Shown here: in pieces, positions 1 to 12,395 of the stretch | Layout: every line of letters begins with the position of its first letter | How positions within the stretch are numbered: the stretch's first letter is position 1 | NCBI GenBank assembly: GCA_036346405.1 | Contig: CM070566.1 | Span: 46,659,452 to 46,723,451, forward strand | Reading direction: 5' to 3' | DNA: 64,000 bases | Source of the DNA: Phyllostachys edulis | Taxonomy: Eukaryota; Streptophyta; Magnoliopsida; Poales; Poaceae | The notes under the pieces: generated by a model | Told to the model about the DNA's origin: nothing | The model's input: the letters and a program-made list of their open reading frames with translations, nothing else | Database searches by the model: none | Position numbers and translations under genes: made by a program

Positions 1-130
1 AACCCTGCTTTTGATAAGACAAAAGCTCTTCAGAATTTGGTTGGCTTATAGTTGTTTTCCTAGACAAGTCATGAGTGCCTTTCATAAGGGTCCATTACTG
101 ATGAACTATTCTTTGAATCGTAGTATTCAT

Positions 131-447
131 TGTCGGAGCAGGGCCCCAAGGGGTGTCTCGTCCCCTAGGGTCGTCGGGAATACTAGTATGCTCTAGAGAA
201 AGTCATACGGGTATATAGACTAAGTCCATAGGATGTATCTACAAGAATGTAAGACAAGGGAAAAAATAGAAATGTCCCTTCTTGCCCTCTATATATATGG
301 CCCCAAGGGCATGTAGGAAGGGGACTTCTCATTCCCACTCATAATGCATTATACTCATACATCTTATGCTTTTGGCTTCTCTCCCGTTCAGTCCTCTCAT
401 GACGAAAAGACACCATGTACTCATTGTCTAGTTTTGCTGCTATAACA
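131..447 (+). mobile_element. LTR of a small-LTR retrotransposon (family L), copy 1
   Basis: The stretch starts TGTCGGAGCAGGGCC and ends TATAACA, giving TG...CA ends. It is followed by GTTGACGCCGTCGTTGGGGA, which resembles the conserved PBS-proximal motif of many grass LTR elements. A TATA-like CTATATATAT lies at about 289-298. The same sequence recurs inverted at 31205-32261 and as a fragment at 51365-51473, which supports a repeated LTR family. The full element cannot be bounded here, because only the left part is in the window and no second LTR follows. Boundaries come from the two other copies and are approximate. Confidence 0.6.
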
Positions 448-1010
448 GTTGACGCCGTCGTTGGGGACTGAACAATAAGTTACACGTAAAAGAGGAGCTG
501 AAAGCATCAATTTTAAAAGGAGCAACCGATGTCCATGCCCCCTTCGTTCGGAGCGAGGGGCACCCATAGCACCTTCGCTCCAAGGTACCCCTCGCAAGGC
601 CAGCATGCCTCGGCACGAAGGCATGTCTCACACGCCCTTACGTGCCCTTGCGCCTCGAACCTTCATCCGAGGCCCACCTCGTGAGACCAACATGCCACGG
701 CATGAAGGCCTGCCACGCGCACCCTCACACATTGGGAACCGAAGCCCTCTCGCGTGTTGGGCCTTGGCGAACCGAAGGCTGCTTCAGAGCAGCCTCCACA
801 CGAATGGGCCACGGAGTGTGGCCTACCTCGGTGGAACCGGCCTTCGTGCATTGGGCCTTAGTAGACCAACGAACTGAAGCCTACTTCAGAGCAGCGTCCG
901 CGCGAATGAGCCATGGAGCGTGGCCCAGCTCGGTGGAACGGAGTTCCCATCCGTGCGTGCGTTGGGTCTCGAGGTGACCTCCACACGAGGCCTGCATCGG
1001 GCTGCAGGTG
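448..1010 (+). mobile_element. Internal region of L-family element, GC-rich, non-coding or degenerate
   Basis: This follows the LTR and PBS-like junction directly. It is GC-rich and contains short open frames on both strands, but no recognisable gag or pol motif. A similar GC-rich, internally repetitive stretch follows the L-type LTR of the minus-strand copy at 30854-31204, so it is probably the normal interior of a non-autonomous element. I see no coding function. Confidence 0.45.
782..985 (+). repeat. Two-copy tandem repeat, period 102 bp
   Basis: A block starting CTTCAGAGCAGCCTCC at 782 is repeated at 884 as CTTCAGAGCAGCGTCC. The following bases also match (a clause CGAATGRGCCAYGGAGYGTGG in both, then CTCGGTGGAAC), with scattered substitutions. 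The repeat lies inside the L-family interior. Confidence 0.7.
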
Positions 1011-1834
1011 AGTACCTAACGCCTCCATTTTAATAGCAAAAATATTGGCTAACCACTAGAAACGAGAATCTAACCCAACACATGTTGCATGCTTAGTCCT
1101 TAGGCTATACCTTCTAGCTAGACCTGGGCACTAGGCCATCCCGAGCCGACACGGCATGGGCCCGGTGGGTCAGGACCGTGTCATGCTAACCCGTCCCAGT
1201 CAGCATGTCGTGTCATGCTAGTACAACCCGACTCAGCTCCAGCGAGCCTAAGCACCGCCCAGAGGCACACCATGCTGCCGCCGTGCCGTGCCGGCCTAGG
1301 CACGGTCCCATCGCACTATGGAAACGAGGGAGGGAGGGACCGAGGGATGAGATTTCACATGGGGCGCCGTCGCCGTGGAGGACCGCCACCGTCGTCGTGG
1401 AGGATTGTCGATGTCAAACTCGATGCACCCGAGGGCGACGTGGAATGCCGCCACGACCTCCTTGCGCGAGCGTCCCACAAAATCGACAGCTGCCGCCTCC
1501 CTCTCCCCCCCCCCATCCTCGACGCATGCAGAGGCTGGCGGAGGTGCGGGTCGAGCGAGGGGGCTTGTGCGCCGTGCGGAGGGCGCTTAGCTTCACCTCC
1601 CCACCGCTAGCTTTGTGCTCCCTAACAAGCCCAATCAAAAAAAGTAGGGGGCGCTCGACTTCGCATCCCTCTCACTAGCTTTGACAAGGGCTGTCGCCCC
1701 TGTGACCCCGCTCCGCTCACCGACAAGCGGAACCGCCAAAAAGGACCTTGGTATATGGATAGGACTACCGCCCTTCTGGTGTGGGTTGCCACCCCTATGG
1801 ACAAGGATCATAACTTGGTTTTGGTATTACTAGT
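1011..1834. other. Unclassified GC-rich stretch
   Basis: There is no gene I can support. At 1120-1250 there are repeated GGCCC/ACGGCATG/CCCGT words resembling those at 38510-38720, possibly ends of the same unidentified repeat. At 1260-1680 several overlapping open frames occur, but none has family-like composition. 1680-1830 is unassigned. Confidence 0.3.
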
Positions 1835-2730
1835 TCACACCATCTGTTAGATAGAATGCGATTCTATGCCTAACTTTTTATGCAGGATTTTGTGAATAGT
1901 ATGACCCATGATGTATGAGATGCATGTATGTATGTAATGTTCATGACCTGCGTGTCATGTTTATTGCAGCCCAAAGTTGTCCATATTTGTATAACGGCCT
2001 GCGTGTCGACTTGTGATGCTTCTCCACTCCTTGTAATTTATTACTAGTACTATTAGGACTAATGGCTTCATAGGAGTACTTGGAGGAATTGACCACTTTA
2101 AGACATGGTGAATAGGGAGCACAGCGATGGAGATCACCGTGTTAAAGGGTCATACTATATCACAATGCAATGTGGTTGTCTGTGAATGCCTTTACATTCC
2201 TGTTCATTTATTTTTATGCATGTTATTTAATTGTTTTAAATGCTTTTAACATGGTAGAAGTAAAATTCTCTCACATAATATTAAGTTAAATTGATGCCCT
2301 CCCAATTAGCTGCACCATCCAAAGTCATGTATTTTAATAGTAGGTCTTGCTAAAGCATAGTGCCATTAACTTTCCTTGACTAGATGGGTTTGTGTCGGAC
2401 ACTTACATGCATAGCATTGGTTTAACTTGACAAGATCATCATAACGGTTATGGACCTTGGAGCATAGGGTTGGGTGCCAGAGCATAGAGATGCTTCCCAA
2501 CAATAAGAGTCATATAGATATATGATTAGCAAAGGGTTGCTTACCAATTTCACTAATATTCTAGTAGTGATGCTAAAGCTCACTAGTAGATTAATTGATT
2601 ACGGGTCTTGAATCACTAAATGTCATAAGAGGGATATGGTATTTAGTGGGAGTATCTTTTTTAAATTGTTTAATAGAAGTTACTTTTCTTGAACATATGT
2701 CTTAGTTTTGCATATTTTATGTTGTAGATC
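1835..2730 (+). other. Leader-like AT-rich stretch upstream of Copia gag
   Basis: No open frame of note. The length and position immediately before the gag start at 2731 fit the long untranslated leader of Angela/RIRE1-type Copia elements. I cannot find the matching 5' LTR (the 3' LTR at 15733 starts TGTTGGAAGTATGCC) or a TGGTATCAGAGC primer site here. The 5' end of the element has therefore been lost or replaced. Confidence 0.4.
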
Positions 2731-3672
2731 ATGACACCAACTGTTGTACCTACTTCCAGTTTTGCTTACGTTCGATACTTGATAAGAAAAAACTGAATGG
2801 AACAAATTTTGCGGATTAGTCCTGCAACCTAAGAATAGTTCTTAGGCAAGATAAAATGGAACATGTTCTAGAGGAACCAATTCCATATGTATCTGCTGAA
2901 AATGCTGCTGCTACTCTTAAAACCGTCTATAAAAAGGCATGTGATGAGTCCCTTGATGTTAGCTGTCTCATGCTTGCTGCAATGAACTCAAACCTTCAGA
3001 AGTAGTTTGAGAACATCGAGGCTTACGATATGATCATGGCATTCAAAGGTATGTTTGAGACACAAGCAAGAACTGAGAGATATGAGATCTCAAAAAAATT
3101 GTTTGGGAGTAAGCTAGCTGAGGGTAGTCCGGTGAGCCCACATGTGATCAAGATGGTTGGTTACACACAGAGCTTGGAAAATTTTGATTTTCTACTTAGC
3201 CAAGAGTTGGCTACATATTTGATTCTTGCTTCGTTTCCTGTAAGCTATGGGCAGTTCATTCTGAACTTCCATATAAATGGCTTAGACAAGAATCTCACCG
3301 AATTGCATATGATGCTCAAGACTGCAGAGGACAACATTAAGAAAAGCAATAGTCATGAGATGATGGTGCAAAAGAGTACAAGTTTCAAGAAGAAGGCTAA
3401 GACTTGGGTCAAAGGAAAGGGCAAGGCTAAAGTTTCGGATGGGATCCAAACTAACAAGCCTAAGCCCAAGACTAAGTCTGGCCTGACTCAAGAGAATGAA
3501 TGCTTTTACTACAAAGAACCATGCCATTGGAAGAGGAACTGCAAGAAATACCTAGCTGATCTGAAAAAGAATGATAGGACTAAACCTTCTACTTCAGGTA
3601 TTAATGTTATAAATGTTTTTCTTCCTGATTCTTCTGTTAACTCTTGGGTATTTGATACCAGATCGGTTGCAA
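2731..3672 (+). pseudogene. Copia gag and start of protease, degenerate
   Basis: ATG at 2731 begins a Copia gag-like reading that needs frame changes and passes stops near 2816 and 3004. From 3030 it is open for 235 codons, the last ones running into the CACTA. The lysine-rich tail precedes a zinc knuckle (about 3500-3541) that reads CFYYKEPCHWKRNC. The second cysteine of the CCHC box has become tyrosine, and the usual glycine before histidine is cysteine. The protease motif reads VFDTRSVA near 3648-3671, with the usual Gly after Asp-Thr changed to Arg, so both are inactivated. The sequence is cut three codons later by the CACTA insertion. Confidence 0.85.
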
Positions 3673-3689
3673 GACTACTACGAAATGCT

Positions 3690-4060
3690 ATCTTCGGGCC
3701 TTTGATCACGAGCGGTTCATCGAAACCGCTCAGATAAACACAATCTCGAACGGTTTTTGTTTACCCACCGTTTGTGTTATTCTCCACGCTAAAAACCATC
3801 TGTGAAGAGGTCATATCACAGACGGTTTATGTTTAAAACCGTCAGTGAAGTATCACAGAGCGGTTCGACAAAAACCGTCGTGATATTACCGCTATCACGA
3901 GCGATATTAACCGCAATATCACGAGCGGTTCTAAACATGAACCGTCTGTGATATGACCTCTTCATAGACGGTTCTAAACATGAACCGTCTATGATATGAC
4001 CTCTTCATAGACGGTTTTTGTTAAAAACCGTCCGTGATAATTAACTCATCACAGACGGTG
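3690..4060. repeat. Left subterminal repeat array of CACTA
   Basis: At least a dozen copies of a 14-16 bp word, in both orientations, of the type ATCACGAGCGGTTC or ATCACAGACGGTT, often as head-to-head pairs separated by a few bases. In CACTA elements such arrays bind the element-encoded DNA-binding protein. The spacing here is irregular and several copies lack one or two bases. Confidence 0.85.
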
Positions 4061-4068
4061 CAGTGTAC

Positions 4069-4078
4069 ATATATAGCT
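4069..4078 (+). promoter_or_regulatory. Probable TATA box of the first CACTA gene
   Basis: CATATATAGC follows directly after the left subterminal array and precedes a GC-rich leader with a likely leader intron (acceptor TTTATTTATTTTCAG at about 4688-4702) before the ATG at 4735. The position matches the usual CACTA promoter arrangement. Inference from context only. Confidence 0.5.
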
Positions 4079-4734
4079 CCCCGGCCAGCAGATCGAGTCT
4101 TCTTGATCTCCATCTAAACATGAACCGTCTGGGAGATCTCCAAGCCCGGTGAGTCCATCGCCACTCCGTGCCCGGTTTGAGTATCGCCTCACCTCACTGA
4201 GCCCGCTTCAGCTATTGTCGCCGAGGAGCTTGCCGCCGTCGCCTCTGTTCACCGATCGACGACCAGCCGCCTTGGACCTTCCCCGACTTCATTAACACCT
4301 TCGTTGTGATCGAGGTGAGCTACTGGAGCATAAGAATCCTTTAATTTGAGTAGTTTCAGGCGTTTACGCCGAAATTGCTAATTTCAGGCGCCGCCACGGG
4401 ACATCACTGTCAGTTCGCCTCAGGCGACCTTAGGGCCCCGAGCCACGACTATTAGCAATGCGATGTCACCCTAAGCCTAATTTGAGCTTCAAATCCTACT
4501 GTTTTTAATCATTTAGTTAATAAACTAACTAGTCTATGACATGTGGGACCGCCATAGATTTTATAAATAAATTCATGAAATAAAAAATGAGTCACTGACA
4601 AGTACGGCCCACATGTAAGTTAATAAAATCCGGAAAAATGAAAAAACCGTAATTAAGCCTCAGAAAATACACTTTCGAAGTCACCCTTTTATTTATTTTC
4701 AGGGTTTTCAATACGAACCGTGTGATGGACCGAA

Positions 4735-7700
4735 GCTGGATGTACGCTGAGAACCGTGTGAGTGAAGAGTATATTAATGGCGTGTCTGCTTTTACAAGAG
4801 CTGCCGAGGAGGATATGTTGAATAAGGGGCGGAATATATGTACTGTCCATGCATTGACTGCGAGAATCTGAAGATGTTTAATAACCGAGCGCAGATCGAA
4901 GCACACTTGATTCAAGGGTTTCAAAAGGGTTATACATGTTGGACGATCCGGCGAAGAGCATATTATCTGAAGTCAACGATATGCATATTATCAGAAGTCA
5001 ACGATATGTCACGGATGATGTCGATTGTGGTTCCAATTCGGATAAATTTGCACGATGACATCTAGATCGGATGCTTCGCGATGCGAAGGAACTATGATGA
5101 GAGGGAGTATGTTCAATTCGGGGCTTGATGGAGGACTCGGAGAAACCTTTGTTCCCGCCGCAAGCGGAATACACAAGGTTGTCATCCGTGCTTAAACCGC
5201 TGAAATTGAAGGCAAGCAATGGTTGGTCCGACAAGAGTTTCACGGAGCTGTTAGGTCTCTTAGCGGACATGCTTCCGGAGGGAAACGAGTTGCCTAAAAC
5301 CACCTACAAAGCCAAGAAGGTTCTTTGTCCATTGGGTATGGAAGTAGAAAGAATACATGCATGTTTGAACATTCAGATCCTCTACCGTAACGAGTATACA
5401 AACATGCATGTATGTCCGTGTGCAACGATCCCGATACAAGCGTAAGAATCAATCGGATGACGACGAGGAATCGAGGTGAAGAAAGGACCTCTGCTAAGGT
5501 GGCGTGGTATCTTCCTGTAATTCCCCGTTTGAAGCGGTTTTGTGAACCCAAAGAATGCAAAACTGCTTTATTGGCACTCAGAGGAGCGTAAGAATGACGG
5601 AAAGCTAAGACACCCTGCTGATTCCGCCTAGTGGAGAAATATCGATAGGAGGTTTGCAGACTTTGGTGCGGAACCGAGGAATATAAGGTTTGGATTGAGT
5701 ACAGATGGAATGAATCCTTTCGGTAACATGAGCAGCCGACATAGCACTTGGCCCATGACACTCTGTATCTACAACCTTCCTCCTTGGTTGTGTATGAAGC
5801 GGAAGTATATTTTGCTGCCGATACTTATCCAAGGGCCGAAGCAACCTAGGAATGATATTGATGTGTACCTAGCACCATTGATGGAGGATCTAAAAATACT
5901 GTGGATTGAAGGGGTATGTGTATGGGATGCGTACAAACGAGAGAACTTCACTTTACGTTCCTTGTTGTTCTACACCATAAATGATTATCCTGCCCTTGCT
6001 AATCTGTCGGGCCAGAGTACAAAAGGGGCCAAAGCCTATACTCACTGCTTAGATGATACCGAGAGTGTGTGGTGAATCACTCAAGAAAACCGTGTACATG
6101 CATCATCGTAGGTTCCTTCGAGGGCTCACCCATACCGTAGGATGAAGAAACAATTCGACGGAGAGAAGGAGGACAGTTCAGCTCCAAGGCATTTAAGCGG
6201 AAAAGAGGTCTATGATATGGTTAAGGATTTAGATGTTGTGCTCGGAAAGGGATGTAAATCGAGGACCCGTAAGAAGAACATGTGGAAGAAGAGATCAATA
6301 TTTTGGGACTTACCTTCTTGGGAGCACCTAGAAGTTCGCCACTGCATCGACGTCATGCACGTAGAGAAGAATGTATGTGACAGCTTGATTGGTCTCTTAC
6401 TGAACATTCGTGACAAAATAAAGGATGGTGTCAACGCACAGCTTGACTTGGTTGATATGGACATCAGACCTGAGTTAGCACCAATAAAGACCGATAAAGG
6501 ATGAACGTACATTCCCCCTGCTTGTTACACTCTGTCCAAGGCCGAGAGAACCGAACTGTGCCGGTGCTTGCATGGTGTGAAAGTTCGGTCCAGTTACTCC
6601 GCCAACATGAAGAAACTTGTTTCGATGGAAGATTTGAAGTTAATTGGCATGAAGTCTCATGATTGTCATGTGTTGATGACACAAATGCTCCCTGTTGCAA
6701 TTAGAAGTATTTTGCCGATCAAGGTCCGAGAGACAATCATGAGGTCAGTTATTTCTTTAACACAATTGCTCGAAGGTCATCGATCCCGAAGACTAGATGC
6801 TCTGCAGACGAGGTGGTGACGACTCTATGTGATCTTGAGATGTATTTCCCTCCGTCGTTTTTCGATATCATGGTCCATCTCATTGTTCATATTGTGAGGA
6901 GATAAAGATGTGCGGGCCCGTGTTCCTCGTAGCATGTACCCGTTCGAGAGGTTCATGGGAATTCTCAAGTCCTATGTACGGAATCGATCTCGGCGAGGGC
7001 AAGATCGTCGAAGGTTATGCAACCAAGAGGTCATTGAGTTCTCGTCGATTACATGGCTCGGTCGAACCGATAGGTGTGCCTCGATCTCGCCATGAGGGGA
7101 GGCTCGAGGGTTTCGGGACCATCGGAAGGAAATCAATCACTCCAAATATGGATGCGTATGCTCAAGCCCATCTCACGGTCTTACAACACATGACTGAAGT
7201 GTCCCCGTATATCGACCAGCACAAGGATGTGCTTCGGCAACAGAATCCGGTGCAACCGGATGTTTGGATCACGAGACAACACAACAGACGGTTCAACCAA
7301 TGGTTGAAGGAGAGACTCGCTAGAAGCTCGTCAAGTGATATGCTGACATGGTTGGCAAAAGGGCCAACATTTACAGTTGTAACATGGCGAGGATACGACA
7401 TAAATGGGTACACATTCTATACTCATGCTCAGGATATAAAAAACACTAACCAAAACAGCGGTGTCCGCATAGATGCATTCAGTACCGATGGGCTGAGGAG
7501 CTCCTACTATGGGCAAATAGAGGAGATATGGGAGCTCGACTGCGTGCTTTTCAAGATCCCCCTATTTCGGTGTCATTGGGTCCATCTCCCATAGGTGAAG
7601 GTCGACAAGTACGGCGTTACTACCGTGGACCTCGAACGTGTCGGATACAAAGACGAACCATTCGTACTGGCTAACCAAGTTATTCAAGTCTTCTATGTTA

Positions 7701-7914
7701 CCGACCCGGCAAATAAGAAGCGCCACGTAGTTCTTCATGGAAAAAGGAGGATTGTCGGAGTTGAGAATGTAGTGGACGAGGAATAATACAATTAATTTGA
7801 CGAGTTACCTCCTTTCGGAAACAGCATAAGGGTCGAGGAAGAAGAACGTGACGAAACTAGCAACATACGCGTCGATCATCATGAAGGGCTAATTTTTAAA
7901 GATTAATTGAACAA
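4735..7914 (+). pseudogene. tnp2-type CACTA transposase, frameshifted
   Basis: The start MDRSWMYAENRV matches the N-terminus of plant tnp2 transposases. Then come, in changing frames: a transposase-associated domain (CPCIDCENLKMF, EAHLIQ, GYTCWT, 4838-4950), the tnp2 core (NGWSDKSFTELLGLL and LCPLGMEVERIHAC, 5200-5370; FGLSTDGMNPFGNMSSRHS and IQGPKQPRNDIDVYLAP, 5690-5880; LPSWEHLEVRHCIDVMHVEK, 6310-6370), a DUF4218-like part (about 6740-7140; MYFPPSFFDIMVHLIVHIV after a frame change) and a DUF4216-like C-terminus (SYYGQIEEIWELD, then KVDKYGVTTVDLERV and RRIVGVENVV, 7500-7780). At least seven frame changes or stops separate these parts, so no full transposase can be made. Small indels predominate, so some could be sequence errors rather than decay. 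Confidence 0.85.
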
Positions 7915-8115
7915 TGTGTGTATATAGATGTACGTTCTGATGAATGGTTAATTTTAGTTCATTTGAGTTAATTAATTGATTTGTACTATGAAATGGATGT
8001 GATTGTTTCTCAAATGAATGTGAATTGGATGTATATTCATGTACTTGTTGTCTTTTCTGCTTGTTTCAGAGGGCATGGCTAGCATTTCCTGAGGCTAGCC
8101 AATAAACAGAACTAG
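7915..8115 (+). repeat. 3' module copy 1 of CACTA (follows tnp2 gene)
   Basis: After the transposase gene comes an AT-rich tract with repeated ATGAATGTGAATTGG-like words. It ends in GTTTCAGAGGGCATGGCTAGC, a spacer and GGCTAGCCAATAAACAG, which can fold as a GGCTAGC hairpin. The same module recurs at 12190-12395 after the second gene. It is probably the 3' UTR and polyadenylation region of each cassette. Confidence 0.7.
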
Positions 8116-8127
8116 ATTAACCATTAC

Positions 8128-8395
8128 AAAATAATATCACGACGGTTGTTGATTGGAACAAATCAGTGATACACTATATCACGAGCGGTTCTAACGTAGA
8201 ACCGCTCGTGATATGTTATATCCTGACGGTTCTAACTTAGAACCGCTCGTGATATATGATATATCACGAGCGGTTCTAACTTAGAACCGTCATGATATCA
8301 CATATCCTGACGGCTCTAAGTTAGAACCGCTCTGTGATATTATATATCCTGAGCAGTTCTACGTTAGAACCGTCTGTGATGTCCACTGTTTATAT
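8128..8395. repeat. Internal subterminal-type repeat array of CACTA
   Basis: About ten copies of the ATCACGAGCGGTTC word in inverted pairs separated by TAACTTA or TAACGTA, for example ATCACGAGCGGTTC then GAACCGCTCGTGAT. It lies between the two genes rather than at an end, immediately upstream of the second gene's leader. Confidence 0.85.
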
Positions 8396-9019
8396 TCGGA
8401 CTCTAGCTAGGTTTTGCCGCGCCCGCCATTCTCAAACAATTAAGTTTCTCAACTCTTCGCTCTTCCTCCTCCCCCGAGCCCGTCACCGCCATCCTCGACG
8501 CCGCCTCCTCTAGCCCGGCGTGACTCCTCCCCTGATCCCGTCGACGCCGCCTCCTCCTCGAGCCCGACGCACCTCCCCCCGAGCCCGGCGCGCCTCCCCC
8601 CGAGCCCGCCGCGCCTCCTTCCCCGAGCCCTCCGCCTCCTCCCCGAGGCCAGCGCCTTCCTCCCCTTGCCCTGCCTTTGCTCGTCTTGCTCCTGCTCGTT
8701 CTTCTCCTCGACGCCCAAAGATAACCAATGCCGAGTTGCCGACCCCGACCCCTTTTCTATCAATAATCTGTCATGGTCCCTCATGATAATTGTACTTGTT
8801 TTAGGAATTTGTATTTGTTCGAACGATTATTCATATGGTATTTGTTTTGATATCGCCATCTTTGGAATATATTGCAATGTCTTTGTGGTGGGCTTGAGAT
8901 GAATGCTCTGTGATCTTGAGATCTAATTGGAATGCTTACTCTACATCTGATAGCAATATCAAAATGTTAAATCTTAGCTTTATGCTGATTTCATTTGTTC
9001 ACAGGATGTTCTATTTCTT

Positions 9020-12000
9020 GTGAAGATGTCTTCCGCTCATTTTTCGTCATTGCCGCCTCATGTGTCTGATGATGCACCAATATCCTCTGGAATATCCAAC
9101 CGCGGTAGAAGAAGAGGAATATCAAAAAGGCCCGAGGGCCGATTTACCATCACGGAGGTCGATCAGTCTAGGGCCCCTATCAATCCTCGTAAAGCAGTGT
9201 CCGCATTCTGGAGAATGGTTGGAATAGTTGCACGGGAACGGGTCAGTGTCACCTACGATTCGTGGAAGGTGGTGCCCACCCTACTGAAAACTGTTGTGCT
9301 GACGGATATTCTCAAATTGTTCGAGATCCCGGCAGAACACCTGGACTCTGTGCAACGACACGCGTTGCTACAGGTGTGCAAAGCGTGGAAGAACTTCAAG
9401 AGCACACTTGTCAAGAACTACGTGGAGAAGGATCTGAGGCCGCCCTTCCACAAGTATCCATTCTTGGAAGATTCCTGGGCCGAGTTTGTGGCGAAGAAGA
9501 CGACAGATGAATTTAGGTGTGAAAGTGCGGCGCACACGGCCCTCCAGGCAAAAAACAAGCACCCCCACAGACTCGGCACCGCTGGGTATGTAAGTAAAAT
9601 TCCGATATGGAGGGATCAGGACCAGCAGGCAAGATGTTCGACTATCTCCCCGCCATTTCCCGAGATCACTGATGTGCGCGCCCGACAGTGGTTATTTGGG
9701 AGGTTACGTCTTCGGGCCTACGGGAAGTCTCCTTTCCAAACCCACGCACCGTGAAGTGTCCCAACGCTCGTAAGATATCGAACTACCTAGTTTTTAATTA
9801 CTCCATAACTTCGTAGGAAGTGAAATGACATGTCGGGCTATTGCAAGTAACACTGAGTGCACAATCTTCCCAAGGCTCATTCCAGGCAGACAGGGAGAAA
9901 GATATACTCTCCGCGGCCCTAGGAAACAATGAGCATCCGGGTTGCACGAGAGGCGCTGGTGTTTATGTTACATGGCAAAAATGGTTCCAAGCGGACTCCG
10001 GATCGTACCGGAGTAGGAAGAGAGCCAAAGCCGAGCGCGATGCAAAGCTACAAGAGGAGATTCGTGCATCCCTCAGAGACGAGCTCACTGAAAAAATCAA
10101 AGATGAGGTCACTGAAAAAATCAGACATGAGGTCACTGAAAAAATCAGAGAGGAGATTCGTGCATCCCAGCAAAAGCAGATGGAGACCTTTGAGGAAAGG
10201 ATTAGGGGATTGGAACTCCCAAATCAGTTGCAAGCCCCTGCCCCTATTGTGCTAGCCAGCCCCCTCAAACTTCCGAGTAGCTGTGCGTCCAACCCTAACC
10301 CTACCCCAATAGGTGACGGCAGATTTCTCGTCGATGACATCCAGGTAATAATTATTATCTCTGGAATGCTCAATCCATTGATAGGCCTGTTAGAGTAGCT
10401 AATTTTGTATCGTTATGTACGTAGATGGCTACGGAGTGCAAGCTCCAAGTGAGATATCTCTCTGTTGCCCTAGATGCTGCTTGGGGCCAGGTGTATCCAT
10501 CCAGTGTCGGGGCTTTGGTGCACGGTGCAAATCTAACGCCGAGTTTCGCAAAAGTGAATGTGGACGGTGTTTGTGCCAATTTCGAGGCCGCCCCGCTGAA
10601 AATTCCCTCAAACGACGAGGTCATGACTCTAGGGCAAGCCATTGGAACATTCATCCAGTGGCTCAAGGAGGACATCTGCCTGGAGCTACCTGCTCCGATG
10701 TCAACTTCACGGGAATGTCCTACAATGGTATCAAGTCCACGGGACCTGAGTGCACCGAAGCTACCTGCACCGACACGGCAAGGGCCCACTGCATCACATG
10801 CATCTACACCTTGTGCTCAGTCGACTCTTGTGAAGTCGACCTATACAAAGCGAGGCAGCAAGGGCAAGGGCAAATTGAAGACGATCGACTCCTGTCCTGA
10901 AGATATCCCCTTCTTGCCGTTGGCCCAGAAATTCGTGCTAGGCGAGCCGTTGGTCGAGAGGTTAGACAGCCCTACCCTAGGACTGGATTGCACGGCATTG
11001 CATACATGGTACATGGAACAGTCCAACAAGCCGGTTGATCAACGACGCTCGGGTTTCACCGTCAAGTTCAACATGGATCATTTTAACCACATGCATCAAG
11101 ACGTTGTCTTCACGGTGACCTTCGACGACTTGTTCTGTCTCTTCAACCTTAACGAGCTCGACGTCTCACTCATACGATGCTGGACACTGTAAGTGTGTAC
11201 AATAACGGTCAATGTTCGTGTAATACCGATAAATGTTATATATAACTCCTTGCTTTTGTATATAGATACATGATCTCTGAAGCCGAAAGAAGGAAATCAC
11301 TGGTAGGTTTCCTCGACCCACACATTGTCTCCGAGCAAAGCATCACAGTGAATGCAACATTCGTCGAGAATTACGTTATAGATTTTTTTCATGGCTTGCT
11401 GCAAAAAGGAATTCATACTTTTGCCCTACAACCAGAAGTAAGTGTTGCACTACTGGCTATACTTGTTGATTTGTACTTTATAAGCAACACGTACTTAGGT
11501 TTAATGATCATGCTGACATACTTGTGTAGATACCACTGGATTCTAATTGTAATTATACCAAAACGGCAATCGGTAATATACCTAGATTCCGCACAGAGGA
11601 CCCTTCACAACTTCATAGTTATCCGGAATTTAATCATGAGGTAAACACATTTCCTCCATAGAAACTCTATTGTAGTCTTTCCTTCCTTTGCAATGGCTAA
11701 GGCTAACTTCTTGGAGTCACGTAGGGTGTTCAACGTGTTACATGCTAAAGGATGGAATATCAAGGGAAAGGCGTTGTCACATGATCAAAAATTCCCGGTA
11801 CTCACTAGCTAGTACACATTAATCCTATATAACACTTCGTAGTAATGCCTCTCGAACTAACCAATTCTATTTTTGCAGTGCCACCAAGAAATTACTGGTC
11901 AGCAACGTCTCAGGATACTATGTTTGCCACAACATGCAACTGCTCATCGGTTCCGCGATCACCAATGATCCTCAGGTTTGTCAATCTTGCAACAATTATT

Positions 12001-12115
12001 TCATATATACTTACCAATTTATATAAGCACAAATTTAATCTTCCTATCGACAGGTTGCGACCATCGACGAAACTGCGTTGGAATAGAGCGAGCTCATAAA
12101 AGTTTGATCACGCCT
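9020..12115 (+). pseudogene. Second CACTA gene: Transposase_24-like plus Ulp1-like cysteine protease, multi-exon
   Basis: Exon 1 (9020 to about 9770) carries a Transposase_24-like part with VCKAWKNFKSTLVKNYV and AKNKHPHRLGTAGYV; a frame change near 9700 is needed. Exon 2 (about 9848-10345) reads DILSAALGNNEHPGC then a charged coiled coil with three EKI(K/R)xEVT repeats. Exon 3 (10425-11188) follows donor CCAG/GTAATA and acceptor GTAG. Exons 4 (11266-11437) and 5 (11530-11640) join as HWILIVIIPKRQSVIYLDS, carrying the His and Asp of a C48 (Ulp1/SUMO-protease) active site. A short exon lies at about 11725-11797. The last (from about 11879) carries GYYVCHNM, the catalytic Cys. All three catalytic positions are present. 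The final exon frame and the break near 9700 make integrity doubtful. Confidence 0.75.
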
Positions 12116-12189
12116 TGCGTCATTCCTGAACAGTCAGGTCATAGATCCAAATGGGAGTCACCACTGTGTAGATTGAACTTGATTGGGAT

Positions 12190-12395
12190 AAATTGAACTT
12201 AATGGTACATGTGTGTAAAATGTACATTAATGGTTAATTTTAGTTAATTGATTTGTGAATTGGATGTGCTTGTTACTGAAATGAATGTGAATTTGATGTG
12301 CTTGCTTCTAAAATGAATGCGAATTTGGATGTGCTTGTTTCAGAGGGCATGGCTAGCATTTCCTAAGGCTAGCCAATAAACAGAAATAGATTTAG
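12190..12395 (+). repeat. 3' module copy 2 of CACTA (follows second gene)
   Basis: Near-identical in order to 7915-8115: TTAATGGTTAATTTTAG, repeated AATGAATGTGAATT words, then CAGAGGGCATGGCTAGC and GGCTAGCCAATAAACAG. The duplication suggests the two genes end in the same terminator cassette. Confidence 0.7.

Noticed and set aside
8449..8786. Arg/Pro-rich open frames in the leader of the second CACTA gene
   Set aside because: Tandem CCCGAGCCCG words create open frames on both strands; the family start is at 9020-9028.
10280..10310. Telomere-like CCCTAACCCTA
   Set aside because: Only two units, inside a coding exon of the CACTA gene.
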